From Auriscalpium vulgare (lineage: Eukaryota > Basidiomycota > Agaricomycetes > Russulales > Auriscalpiaceae), in NCBI GenBank assembly GCA_019915015.1, contig JAHBBC010000002.1:1364001-1428000 (forward strand): DNA of 64,000 nt. Reading direction: 5' to 3'. Position 1 is the stretch's first letter. Each line of letters starts with the position of its first letter. Shown in pieces: positions 21,463-31,804 of this stretch. The notes below the pieces were generated by a model. It made no database searches, was not told the origin of the DNA, and saw nothing but the letters and a program-made list of their open reading frames with translations. The position numbers were made by a program, and so were the translations under genes.

Positions 21463-22559
21463 TTATGTTTCGATACCAAGCGCACGGGGTAACGTCTCTT
21501 CACAAGGGCCTAGGAAAAGAAAGTCCGCGTCCTCGTCTCCACTCGAGCGGCCGAGATTGAACACGGCAACTTTCCCGCCGCGCGTCTTGACCGTCTTCGC
21601 GAACCCAGCCGCCGGATGCACCTGTCACGACGCCTTTAGCGACGCAGGTACGCTCTGTGACAACGGCGCACGTACCAGAGAGGACGTGCCCACAACAATG
21701 AGCAGATCGCACCAGTTCAGCTGCCGCGCGATCTCGCCCATATACTTCGGAATCTCTCCGAACCACACAACGTCCGGCCGCAGCAGGCCCCCGCAGCGCC
21801 CGTAGCGATTCGAGCCGGCCCATTGCGGACCCCCACAGCGTGGCAGCTCGCTGACGGGGATCACAGAGTCGTCTTCCAACGCGGCAGCATCCGCGAGCGC
21901 CGGTGAGAGGGGCGTTTCGTACGAGCGGCGCGTGGCCTGGCAGGACGTGCAGCGCGTGACGAACGCAGAGCCGTGCATCTCGAGCACGCGCTCGGCGGCA
22001 GCCTCGCGCACATCCGGTGGGAGCGCTTCAAGCGCGCGCAGGGAGAGCGAGTCGAAGTTCTGCGTGATGAGGAGCGGGAGTGCGCTGTCGGGCTTCAGGG
22101 CCGGCGCGACGCGCGCGAGGGTGGTGGGGAGCGCGAGGGCGGCTATGGCGCGGTGCGCGGCGTTGGGCTCGGCTTGCAGACACCTAGAAAATTGGGTAGC
22201 AGAAGCGCGGTGAGTGGGCGAGGCAGTGCGTACCTGTCGCGCCGCGGGTGGTAGAAACGCCACACACGGCTGGGGTCCTTTTCGAATGCCTCGGGCGTCG
22301 AGAGCTCGAGTGGGTTCTACCGACAATCAGCTCACAGGTCGGTTTGGTTAAAGGAGAATCAGCGTACGTTCGTCAGCCAGAGGCCGCCCTCGCCACGGTA
22401 GGTCGCTATGCCTAGTGAACAAGCACGTGAGCAGCGGGACCGTGGTCGGGTTGAACACGAACCTGAGGCGGCGGAGAGCCCAGCACCTGCCAGGATAATG
22501 ACCTTGGTTGAGGATGCGAGGGATTTCTGAAATGTTTCGATACTCGAGGAGGGAGGCAT
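21463..22559 (-). CDS. Class III sirtuin, SIRT5-like NAD-dependent deacylase
   Basis: Five exons (22559-22463, 22411-22368, 22316-22234, 22183-21676, 21621-21463) give 296 residues with all frames consistent. Motifs: [14 protein letters not shown] (NAD-binding GAGxS), [35 protein letters not shown], catalytic His in VLEMHGSAF, zinc Cys in CTSC and later RCGG...[23 protein letters not shown] then VHPAAG. In SIRT5 the FYHYRR Tyr and Arg bind acidic acyl groups; FYHPRR keeps both, which points to lysine desuccinylase/demalonylase/deglutarylase activity. An upstream in-frame ATG (22589, MGCSEVSTFI) is an alternative start. The gene is divergent from kinase K2, whose ATG is only 136 bp away. It is not present in the left arm of the inverted duplication. 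Confidence 0.92.
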
Positions 22560-22695
22560 AATGAACGTTGAAACTTCCGAGCAACCCACTTGCTTGACCG
22601 TCTCGGCGCTACTACCGCGGTCCGGACGGCCCTGGCATTTCCACGGAAATGTTCAGCAGCCTTGGTTCAGCCCAACTTGTTTGCAACGCCCGTAT
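22560..22695. promoter_or_regulatory. Short shared promoter between the sirtuin and kinase K2
   Basis: Only 136 bp separate the divergent start codons at 22559 (-) and 22696 (+). The sequence includes ctactaccgcggtccggacg (near 22608), which is repeated upstream of kinase K1. A bidirectional promoter is inferred from spacing. Confidence 0.5.
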
Positions 22696-23698
22696 ATGGG
22701 ATCATCTTTTTCAACCACAACTGAAAGAGGGCCGGGGGATAGTTGGTGGTTCTTCTGGAGGGGTGCACAGCGGGTGCATCAGCCAGTAAGTCACCTTACT
22801 CGTGGCTGATTTATTGCTCACATCCCTCGGTGAGTCATCTCTCGATGACCTGTCCGACGAGGAGCTCCTTGCCGAAGTGGAGAAGTTTGAATTCTCTGGC
22901 GAGGCTGCGCTTGGTTTGCGAGGGCCGTTTGGAGAGTGGCCAAATGTCTATCGTTTCCGACATGACACAACCGTCAAGATGCTCAGACCAGCTCGCGGCC
23001 CGCCCGAAGCCTTCATCATGTCGCTCGTCGCGACACATACATCAATCCCCCTTCCCATCGTCCGCCGCTCGCTCCCGTGGCAGGACACACACTTGATTTT
23101 CATGGAGTACGTCGACGGAGAGGACCTGGAGGTCGCCTGGCCGAATCTCAGCTTGTGGGGGAAGTTCCGCGTCATGTGGACCATTCGCAGCTACATTCGA
23201 CAACTACGCCACGTCCCTCTCCCCCATCCTCACATTCCTGGGCCATTCGACGGCTCGGGTGTCGCCTTCCATTGCAACGGACGGCCCTTTACTGAGAATG
23301 GTGCCGGGCCTTTCACCACATACGGAGACATGGTCGCGTGGTTTCAGCGAAAGCTGCTGATCGCCGATGCGTACCAAAAGTCGATCGGAAAGCCGTCCTC
23401 GTCCACAAATGTGCCAACATTCGACAATTCCGAACCTCTCGTGCTTGTGCACGGCGATATCTGCATGCGCAACGTCATGCTCGGCAAGGATGGAACCGTG
23501 TGGCTGATTGACTGGGGCTTTTCTGGCGCGTTCCCGCCCTGGTTCGAATATTCGGGAATCATGGCGTACGACGATGGGCGGGGGACACCGAAGCTCTGGC
23601 TCAAGGGTGTTACGTTCATGGCGGGGTGTTACAAACGACAGCACGTGTTTTTGCAACGCATCGATGCTGCGCTCGTGTTGTGGGGGATGGATCTCTAA
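22696..23698 (+). CDS. APH-type phosphotransferase/kinase-like protein, copy K2
   Basis: Exon 1 22696-22785, intron 22786-22834 (49 nt), exon 2 22835-23698; 317 residues. It starts MGSSFSTTTERGPGDSWWFF. Key residues: RFRHDTTVKML, LIFMEYVDGEDLEVAW, VHGDICMRNVMLGKDGTVW and LIDWGFSGAF. It differs from K1, K3 and K4 by NVML in place of NIRL after the catalytic loop, and by an insertion near SIGKPSSSTNVPTFDN. Without the intron the exon-1 frame runs into a TGA (ctcgtggctga), so splicing is needed to join the two conserved parts. It is the kinase of the right arm of the inverted duplication. Confidence 0.82.
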
Positions 23699-24277
23699 TA
23701 TAATTGTCAGTGCGTATCATGTCCCCCTTCGCATTTCATGATGGTGATTGTTCGTTCGTTCAATTCGAACTTCATCGGACCTTTTCCCAAGTCGTTGTCT
23801 TGACGTAGCATGGATACGCCTCACCAGCATCTCTGTCTACTCTTCCTGGTGAGCGGAAATATGGACTGTCGAACAAGGCGCGTGGGGCGGATACCGTTGG
23901 ATGTTCGCTTTTTCTTCGGCAGCAATCTACAACTTCTTGACTATTCTTGTGACTTGCTCCGAAACGCCGGGATTCCAGCGATATCCACTCTGCGGCCAGC
24001 AGAATCAGCCGACGGATTGTGCTCAGTGTGCCACATCCCAATATCTGCTTCGAGGCTGGTCGATCTTTTTTCTGCTCGCTTTGTACTCAATGGGAAGGCA
24101 TATTGTAAAGTCCTAGACCAAGGCCTTCAGATAAGCCTGATATAGCAGCTCTGTTCTTAGCTTGCGTAGTTCCGACCAAGTACAAAGGAACCCAATGCAA
24201 GCTGCCTCATCTCGTCCCATTCCTCCGCTTCTTTCGATATCCTTCTCAAGTCAAAATATTCACACCGTCTCAGTGCT
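23699..24277. other. Spacer between kinase K2 and DUF7770-like copy 2
   Basis: No gene supported. Part of it (tgccacatcccaatatctgc, near 24030) is the inverted counterpart of the tandem-repeat block near 16890-17000. Confidence 0.5.
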
Positions 24278-24945
24278 ATGTTCGATCCCAAAGAACTCCA
24301 GACCGCCGCAGCGCGTGTCTCTCATGTTCATGCCCAAAACCCGGAAAACAGTTCAGTACTCTGCACAACTTATGCCCCAGGCTATAAGCTGAACGTGACA
24401 TGCATTTCTTAGGGGAGACGGTCGTCATTTCTCTGTCTCACCCGGGTGTGAGGCAAGCTAGGGTGGTCAGCGCTATCTTCCACCTATGCTTTACCGGAGA
24501 CAAAGAGCGGGGAGACGTCAGCGGGCATTGGCGCATTTTTCTGCCATTCGAAGGGGTCGTCAACACTGAGCGTGCTCTGGAGCTAAACAGCCAGAGGCTA
24601 GCCCTCGGGGAAGATTGCAATACACGTCTCCTCATCTCATCACGAGCTTACATACAGTCAGACAAGCGTTACCTGACTTCCAAGAGATACAGCATCAACC
24701 CCAACTTAGTGGTGTCGGTCGGCGATGTCATCGCGCTGCTGCTGGACAAGAAGAGGGACCAGTATACGCTGAATGAGAAGGGGAGCGGGTGTCGGTATTG
24801 GTGCGAGACTACGCTTCAAGACTTCGAGACCCGCGGGTGGGTTGGCCCTGGCACTGCCCAAGATGCACGCGACTTTGCAATCAAGACTGCGCGGGAAAAT
24901 CCGACCATCCTTCCGGAATATGGTCCCCAGGGCACATTCTTTTAG
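24278..24945 (+). CDS. DUF7770-like fungal protein, copy 2
   Basis: Exon 1 24278-24350, intron 24351-24412 (62 nt, same donor gttcag as copy 1), exon 2 24413-24945; 201 residues. It starts MFDPKELQTAAARVSHVHAQ and contains VSGHWRIFLPFEGV, LELNSQRLALGEDCNTRLLI, IALLLDKKRDQYTLNEKG and SGCRYWCETTLQDFETRGWV, ending YGPQGTFF. It is similar in length to copy 1 and shows no break. An alternative start at ATG 24400 would drop exon 1, but the matching splice phase in both copies favours the two-exon model. It lies about 0.6 kb downstream of kinase K2, as copy 1 lies downstream of K1 (with a longer spacer). Function unknown; the family name is from memory of its HWxIxL and GCRxW pattern. Confidence 0.65.
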
Positions 24946-25612
24946 GTTCGTCCTATCTACAATCCAAGTGAATAGCCTATAATTGACGAGCAGAACGTCA
25001 GCAGGCTGAAGAGTACTCTGAGTATGTATGTAAGTCAACTCGGATGCGGTCGTGACATGAGTCACATGACCAAAACACTGACGGGGGATATCAAACAGAT
25101 CGAAGTGGCGCTTCCAGTCCCGCCTCCTCTGATAAATTGTACGATATGGAACGATTCAATTGAAGGAGCTTCGCTCCCAAATTCGCAGTACTTACATATT
25201 GCTACGGTAGCGCGCGGACAGTCGCTGCTTGCGTATGCCCCTTCCTCTTCACAATGGTCTTCTGTTCCATTGCCAAGCCATCCTTTGAACGTTAGAGGTG
25301 AAGGGTACTATATGCATTTATGTACTATGGTGGTGTCCCGTTCAAGATGTCATTTTCGTCGGCTTTGAGACGCAGCAGTCGCGCCCTGCTACTCGTGCTT
25401 CCGCCCACATCAGCCTCATCAGAAGTTGGTGAGGGGATCGTAGGTCCACCGACGAGTACCAAATGCCGCGCGGATGGAATGGACTCATCGGGGCCGAGTG
25501 GTCTTCCTAGTCTCCGTGGCTGACTTTGGCCGCACAGAAGATAAGTAGTACTGTATATGGTATTCCCACGGCTCGGAAATCGCACCTTGCTTGCAACGCC
25601 CGTGTGGCGTAT
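24946..25612. other. Intergenic region upstream of kinase K3
   Basis: Up to about 25205 it is the 3' flank shared with the left arm. The remainder precedes kinase K3; no gene was seen. Confidence 0.5.
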
Positions 25613-26621
25613 ATGGGCTCATCTCTTTCAACCACACCTGAAGGAGCGTCAAGGGAGAGTTGGTGGTTCTTTTTGAGGGGCGCACAGCAGGTGCATCAGC
25701 CAGTAAGTCGCCTTACTCGTGGCTGATTTATTGCTCACATCCCTCCGTGAGTCGTCTCTCGATGACCTGTCCGACGAAGAGCTCCTCGCGGAAGTGGAGC
25801 GATTTGATTTCTCCAGCAAGGGCAAGGCTACCCTTGGTTTGCCAGGACCGTTTGGATGGTTGCCAGAGGTCTATCGATTTCGACATGACACAGCCGTCAA
25901 GATGCTCACACCAGCCTCTCGCGGTCCGCCTGAAGCCTTCATAATGTCGCTCGTCGCGGCACATACATCAATCTCCCTACCCAGAGTCCGCCGCTCCCTC
26001 CCGTGGGACCACACGCATCTGATTTTCATGGAGGACATCGACGGAGAGGATCTGGAGGTCGCCTGGCCGAATCTCAGCTTGTGGGGGAAGTTCCGCGTCA
26101 TGTGGACCATTCGCAGCTACATTCGACAACTACGCCGCGTCCCTCTCCCCCATTCCAACAAACCCGGGCCGTTCGATGGCTCAGGTGTTGCCTTCCACTG
26201 CAATGGACGGCCTTTCACTGAGAATGGTGCCGGGCCTTTTGCCACATACGGAGACATGGTCGCGTGGTTTCAGCGAAAGCTGCTGATCGCCGATGCGTAC
26301 CGAAAATCGAATGGAGTCCCGCCTACGCCCACGAACGTGTCATTCGACGATTCTGAACCTCTGGTGCTTGTGCACGGCGATATCTGCATGCGCAACATCA
26401 GGCTAGGAAAGGATGGAACCGTGTGGCTCATCGACTGGGGCTTTTCTGGCGCATTCCCACCCTGGTTCGAGTGTTCGGGCATCATGGCGTATGACGATGG
26501 GCGCGGGACACCGAAGCTCTGGCTCAAGGGTGTTACGTTCATGGCGGGGTGTTACAAACGACAGCACATATTTTTGCAGCGCATCGAGGTTGCGCTCGTG
26601 TTATGGGCGATGGATCTTTGA
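25613..26621 (+). CDS. APH-type phosphotransferase/kinase-like protein, copy K3
   Basis: Exon 1 25613-25702, intron 25703-25751 (49 nt), exon 2 25752-26621; 319 residues. It starts MGSSLSTTPEGASRESWWFF. It has a two-residue insertion in the acidic leader (FDFSSKGKATLGL) and a SRGPPEAF insertion shared with K4. The catalytic loop is VHGDICMRNIRLGKDGTVW and the metal-binding segment LIDWGFSGAF. The hinge is LIFMEDIDGEDLEVAW where the others have MEYVDGED. No DUF7770-like gene follows it. The sequence is intact, so it is probably functional. Confidence 0.8.
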
Positions 26622-26961
26622 CTTACTGTGGTGCATATAGTGTACCGTTCAAGTTGAAGATGTACCAAACGCCGTGTGAATGAATGGAATGGCCGTCTTG
26701 GTTGCTGGTGCTTGACGATCGCGACCGTGGCACTGACGGTATGCAGAAAGTCAGGGCATTGGAAAATACGGCGGGACTACCGCGCCGATTTGTACGGCTG
26801 GAGTATCGGCGTTGAGTCCGGCTTCTCGGCACGCCCGATCCCGCGCTTTAGATGTCCGACGCCCTGTCGTTCACGCTGCCCGCCGCTCATTCCTTCCGCC
26901 CCCCGCGCTACCTTTGATAGCTCAGCCTTGGTTCAGTCCACCTTGTTTGCCACGCTCGTGT
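26622..26961. other. Spacer between kinases K3 and K4
   Basis: 340 bp with no gene. The last 40 bp resemble the K2 5' flank (cagccttggttcagtccacc), so part of the promoter was duplicated with the gene. Confidence 0.5.
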
Positions 26962-27972
26962 ATGGGATCATCCCTTTCCACCACAACTGAAAGAGGGCCA
27001 GGGGATAGTTGGTGGTTCTTCTGGAGGGGTGCACGGCGGGTGCATCAGCCAGTAAGTCACCTTACTCGTTGCTGATTTGTTGCTCACATTGAGTCCCTCG
27101 GTGCTGAGTCGTCTCTAGATGGCCTGTCCGACGAAGAGCTCCTTGCCGAAGTAGAGCAATTTGAATTCTCCGGAAAGACTGCGCTTGGTTTGCGAGGACC
27201 GTTTGGAGAGTGGCCAGCTGTCTTTCGATTTCGCCCTGACACGGCTGTCAAGTGGATCTCGCCTGCCTCCCGCGGCCCGCCTGAGGCCTTCATCATGTCG
27301 CTCGTCGCGGCACATACATCGATCGCCCTACCCAGAGTCCACCGCTCACTCCCGTGGCGCAACGACCACTTGATTTTCATGGAGTACGTCGACGGAGAGG
27401 ATCTGGAGGTCGCCTGGCCGAATCTCAGCTTGTGGGGGAAGTTCCGCGTCATGTGGACCATTCGCAGCTACATTCGACAACTACGCCGCGTCCCTCTCCC
27501 CCATTCCAACATACCTGGGCCGTTCGACGGCTCAGGTGTTGCCTTCCACTGCAATGGACGGCCTTTCACTGAAAATGGTGCCGGGCCTTTTGCCACATAC
27601 GGAGACATGGTCGCGTGGTTTCAGCGAAAGCTGCTGATCGCAGATGCGTACCGAAAATCGAATGGAGTCCCCCCTACGCCCGCGCACGTGTCATTCGACC
27701 ATTCCGAACCTCTGGTGCTTGTGCACGGCGATATCTGCATGCGCAACATCAGGCTAGGAAAGGATGGAACCGTGTGGCTCATCGACTGGGGCTTTTCTGG
27801 CGCATTCCCACCTTGGTTCGAGTATTCGGGGTTCATGGCGTACGACGATGGGCGGGGGACACCGAAGCTCTGGCTTAAGGGTGTGACGTTCATGGCGGGG
27901 TGCTACAAACGACAGCACGTATTTTTGCAGCGCATCGAGGTTGCGCTCGTGTTATGGGCGATGGATCTTTGA
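26962..27972 (+). CDS. APH-type phosphotransferase/kinase-like protein, copy K4
   Basis: Exon 1 26962-27051, intron 27052-27108 (57 nt), exon 2 27109-27972; 317 residues. It starts MGSSLSTTTERGPGDSWWFF. The intron is eight bases longer than in K2 and K3 because of a small insertion near its 3' end (ttgagtccc), yet the acceptor (ctgag) and the frame are kept. It contains FRPDTAVKWISPASRGPPEA, LIFMEYVDGEDLEVAW, VHGDICMRNIRLGKDGTVW and LIDWGFSGAF. It is closest to K3 over most of the coding sequence, while its 3' flank resembles that of K1. No partner gene follows. Confidence 0.8.
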
Positions 27973-28996
27973 CTACTATGGTGCGTATCATGTCCCCCTT
28001 ACCATATCATGACACTGATGGATGTCTACTAGTTTCTCTCTTGACGGTCCTAATATAATGCCTACGTCTCGCGAATAGGATTTGTGGTCGTAAACACGAA
28101 CAAGGGGCATTTAAACAGGTTAGAAAACGCACACAAAGGGCCAGGTAAGGACGAAGAATTCGCCGCATACATGGAAGACCGCGGTCCACAGGCCCGATAG
28201 CGCTCCTTGCTGACCTGGTGCGCCCTCAAAGTGTCGTTTGCCAAAGCTCAGCACCTCAGCCAGACCCCGAAGTCCGACTTCTCCTCTTCAGAGTCTTCAT
28301 CTACACGCGCAGGCCTCTTGAGCGCAGGAGGGCAAGCAGGTGGCAAGCGAGGGCCCGCCCGGCGGGAAGAGCCTAAACAGCGGCGAGCAGGCAGGCCTCT
28401 TCCGCCTCCTCTTCTTCAAGCTGATATTTTGAGGCATACTTTGGATCATTGTCACCTCCTTCAACATCCTCATTGATTTCTTGATCTTCATTGTCTCGGT
28501 CCTAGCAGTCCTAGCTATATTCGGTGGACCAAGTGCTGTCAAGAATTTTCCGGGCGCATTTTATACCTTTTGTAAAAACTCACCGACCATTTGCAAAATA
28601 CTTCCAGAGATAGTCGACTATGCCCATCGCACACCGGTTGTACAGCACTACAAGGACAAGAACAGTCACTAGTCACCGTGTACTTTTACTCTACGAAGCG
28701 CTACGACCGCGGGATAAAGCGCAGATTATTGACTCCGAGCGAATCAGCAAGTGAACCTGATTATCATATGTCAAAGTCACTTGATCAGTAGGACTCGACC
28801 CCGACTCGGGAGTCGGACTTGGAAGCCTGTACAATATGTTCTCCCCTCCCTCGTATGTATCAGTAACCTCCCACATCTCCTCAAGATTTCTATTTTCTGC
28901 CCGCCCTCTGTCGCGTGAAATTAGGTGCGAAGCGTCGGCTCTCTAAGTCATGTCGAGGGCTCACTGCGAAGTGTCTCGGATTCATCATTCTACAGG
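27973..28996. other. Region between kinase K4 and the F-box-like gene
   Basis: No firm gene. A short open stretch near 28465-28671 would encode a peptide with a hydrophobic segment (FLIFIVSVLAVLAIFGG) followed by a Cys-containing tail ending HYKDKNSH. It could be the last exon of a small membrane protein, but no start exon was found. Confidence 0.4.
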
Positions 28997-30180
28997 ATGC
29001 CCGTTCTACCGCACGACATCCACATGTCCGTCATCGAAGCCGTGTACCGCTCCTCTCAATCCCACTTCATCGACTATACCACTCTCCGTGCATGCGCTCT
29101 CGTTTGCCGCGCCTGGGCACCCATCGCCCAACGGCTGCTCTTCCGTCGCGGCTTACAGCACTGGGACTATTGGTATCCCGAGGACCGCGCTCCGCAGCTC
29201 TTCCTCGACGCTCTCGCGCAAAACCCCTCATTGGGCGCGCACGTACGATCTCTGACGTTCTTTGTCGTGTCGCGCGCGCGCTCGCCCCTACCCACCGTGG
29301 AGGGCTTCATCGCCGTCCTCCAACGCTGCCCCAACCTCGCACGGCTCACATTCCGCGCTGACCGCGAGTTCGCTGTCAAGGAGCTCGAGCGAATTCGCGA
29401 TCTCAAGCTGAACGTGAAGGTGCTGCTGAGCGCCGTGTGGACGGGGCGCGCGAACATGCAGCTGCTCGCATTGTGGTCCGGTAGCATCCGCTACACCTCC
29501 GTCTGCGTCACACACGAAAAGCCCCTCGAGGCCGGCCCTCCACCTCCACTCCTCCAGGGGGAAGTCCCCATTACCCTCCACGGTATCGACATTCAAAAAA
29601 ACCTCGGCCTCCGCATGATCGACGTGCTTTTCCCCTCCTTGGACCACCGCGCACCTGAGCTGCGTTATCTGAAGGCAGACGGACTCTGTGCCGCCTCCCT
29701 CGATCAGATCGACGTGATTGCAACCAACGCGACGTTCTTCAGGACGGTAGTTGGCGTCAATCACCTACCGGAAGGGGTCTTTGCGCTGATGACGGGATTA
29801 GAGGAGGTCATCCTTCTCCAAACGCCGCGGCCGACGCTCAAGCTGCCTCGATCATTACGGCATCTGGGTCTGCACCCGACGAGCGGGGACCATATGATGC
29901 ATTGCGAGGTCGAGCGGATTTTTGACTTCATGCGGAACTTGCCCGAGCTGCAATTGGTGTCGCTGACGCGCCTAGTGGAACAGTGGACGATCGACCTCTT
30001 CCAGGATACCTGCGCGGAAATGGGCATCGATTTGATTGTCTACGAGGATTGGCAATCGTTCCATGTACGGTTTTTTCTCATGCAATTTGACAGAAGACGC
30101 GCTGACCCTGTCCTATGTAGCGCCCGGAGTATGTTGATTGGATAGGTGCGCAGCTCGTCAGCGTTATATATCTTTCGTGA
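28997..30180 (+). CDS. F-box-like protein with leucine-rich-type C-terminus
   Basis: The start at 28997 gives MPVLPHDIHMSVIEAVYRSS, followed by LRACALVCRAWAPIAQRLLF, the usual fungal F-box helix arrangement. About 300 residues follow with irregular hydrophobic spacing of LRR-like type (LGAHVRSLTFFVV, LQRCPNLARLTF, MTGLEEVILLQTPRPTLKLP, LPELQLVSLTRL). One intron (30065-30120, gtacgg...tgtag) leads to a short last exon beginning RPEYVDWIGAQL and ending at 30180; a further intron giving an end at about DWIG is possible. Such proteins probably recruit substrates to SCF ubiquitin ligases, as inferred from the F-box alone. It is not closely related to the F-box-like protein at 54345-55478. Confidence 0.75.
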
Positions 30181-30767
30181 TCGCTGATGATCTTCCAGGT
30201 TGAATCTAAAGGCTAAAACTGAGTTACCTCCTTTGCTGTTGCCTCTGTGGGAATGCGGTACTACGGTAGGTACGCGCCTTATTTTCTAGTCACACTGCCT
30301 CACAAGGCTGCCGGCGTGGTCGTTCAGGTTCACTCCAGATTGACAATCTCGTCCAGCCATGGACCAGCCATGAGTCAGCGACGGCCCACATCTCATCCTG
30401 TTCAACGTCGCATTTGGCCCTGTTTGAGGGAGGAATGACTGGCGGGGAAGGACCGGCTGTTGGTGTCATCAATTTGGGCCTGTCTCTCAGCAACGCGTCG
30501 ATGTGCATCGAAGTTGGCGGTATTATTGAGTGACTCTGGCTCGCAGTAAAAGAGCCAGCTTGTGAGGCCGGCCGCGAAGGAGGCTCCTTCCAGGCTTTTT
30601 GAAATTTGAACATGAATCCCAGGACTGTCATTATTAATACAGTGATGTCCGATTGTACAATAATAAACACAAGAAGCATGGGTAAGTCGTGATCGCTTCG
30701 CCAAGTGACGACGTTCATGTACAGCATATAGTCCATCATAACATATGTGCGCGCGCATAATACGCCC
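30181..30767. other. Intergenic region
   Basis: An open minus-strand frame (30793-30290, 167 codons, one hydrophobic segment near LPMLLVFIIVQSDITVLIMT) exists here, but it overlaps the end of the neighbouring gene and has poor codon bias. I do not call it. Confidence 0.4.
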
Positions 30768-31440
30768 TCAATCTCGGAGATATGTAATGACATCCCAATC
30801 CGGCAGCGTTAAAGGCTTGCGCAACGCCGGCAGACTCCTCGACAGCAACACCTGCGTCGAATGATGCACATCCGGCATGTAGGCATCGCCCCAGATCGTC
30901 TCGCGCTGTGCGCGGGAGATCATGGAGCGTTTTTCATTTTGGTGCAACGCGTAGCACTCGGAGAACGAAGGCTCGTCGTCCCAGGCGGGAGTCCGCCCGA
31001 AGAGGCGCTGCTCGTGCACCGCGTATGCGCTGAACGGTGACGTGGAAGTCTGCGAACGGGGCGTGGATGATGCGGAGGAAGAGGACGGGGAGGTAGATGG
31101 GCATGGGTCCGGGGTGGATGCGCGTGAGGACCAGCTCGGCGACGAGCACGCGTCGTAGTACACCGTCGAGCCCTCTGAGCCTGCAGAGATAGAGGAGGAC
31201 TATCAGATACGAGGGGAGTCAGTAGACGATAAGTGGCGCGGGGTGCAGAGGACGTACGCGAGTGCGCGAACCAGCCGGGCGCCGAATTACTGCCTCCTCG
31301 CCGTACACCCGCCCGTCGTCCAGCGACGGCCGCCAATGCGTAAACAGGCGCGGCCGTGCAACATCCACATCGCTCATGCGCGGCGGCCATGCCGTTGCGC
31401 CACCCACCGGCACGGACGTCATGAAGCTCGTCGCGATCAT
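30768..31440 (-). CDS. Conserved-looking fungal protein of unknown function
   Basis: Exon 1 31440-31258 (61 codons) and exon 2 31199-30768, with a 58-nt intron (gtacgt...tgatag), giving 204 residues. The N-terminus is MIATSFMTSVPVGGATAWPP, followed by RLFTHWRPSLDDGRVYGEEA. The middle is low-complexity Ser/Thr/Pro (SSRASTPDPCPSTSPSSSSA). The C-terminus looks ordered and constrained: YAVHEQRLFGRTPAWDDEPS, CYALHQNEKRSMISRAQRET, IWGDAYMPDVHHSTQVLLSR, ending LPDWDVITYLRD. I recognise no domain. The splice sites keep one frame and skip the competing frame of the GC-rich middle. It lies downstream of the Sec1 gene on the same strand. Confidence 0.6.
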
Positions 31441-31804
31441 CGTGAGGGTGAGGGTGTTTAAGGCGGGTATGGAGGTGCGCGGATGCGGGTTTAGCGGTGG
31501 GCGTGACGGGGGTGAAAGGGTATGCCACTCACTAGAGGGAAAGGCAAGATTTATACTTTGGCTGGGACCTTTGTCCCGCGGAGCTTGCGGAGCGGGTCAA
31601 AGGAAGCTTGAGCCACTCGAGAGTCGGCAAAACGTGGCTGATATCTGTGGGCAAAGCGGGAGGTCAAGCGTACCAAAAATGCCAATGAAAGGCGATAAAG
31701 ACCACGATGCCTGGTCACGTCCGGATGGGTTCGGATACACCACTGTATTGACCGAACGACTGATGTACATCCTGTCCTGGTATCCTCATCCTCTCCACCG
31801 CAAC
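31441..31804. other. Short intergenic region
   Basis: Promoter side of the unknown gene (-) and 3' flank of the Sec1 gene (-). Nothing else seen. Confidence 0.5.

Larger units (their letters stand above)
22560..25205 (+). repeat. Right arm of the inverted segmental duplication
   Basis: Contains kinase K2 and DUF7770-like copy 2 in the same order as the left arm (15840-19280) read on the minus strand. Homology starts at atgaacgttgaaac (22561), immediately beside the sirtuin start codon, and can be followed to about 25205 (cgcagtacttacat). Confidence 0.75.

Noticed and set aside
30290..30793. 167-codon minus-strand frame with one hydrophobic segment
   Set aside because: It overlaps the end of the gene at 30768, has poor codon bias and no homology I recognise.
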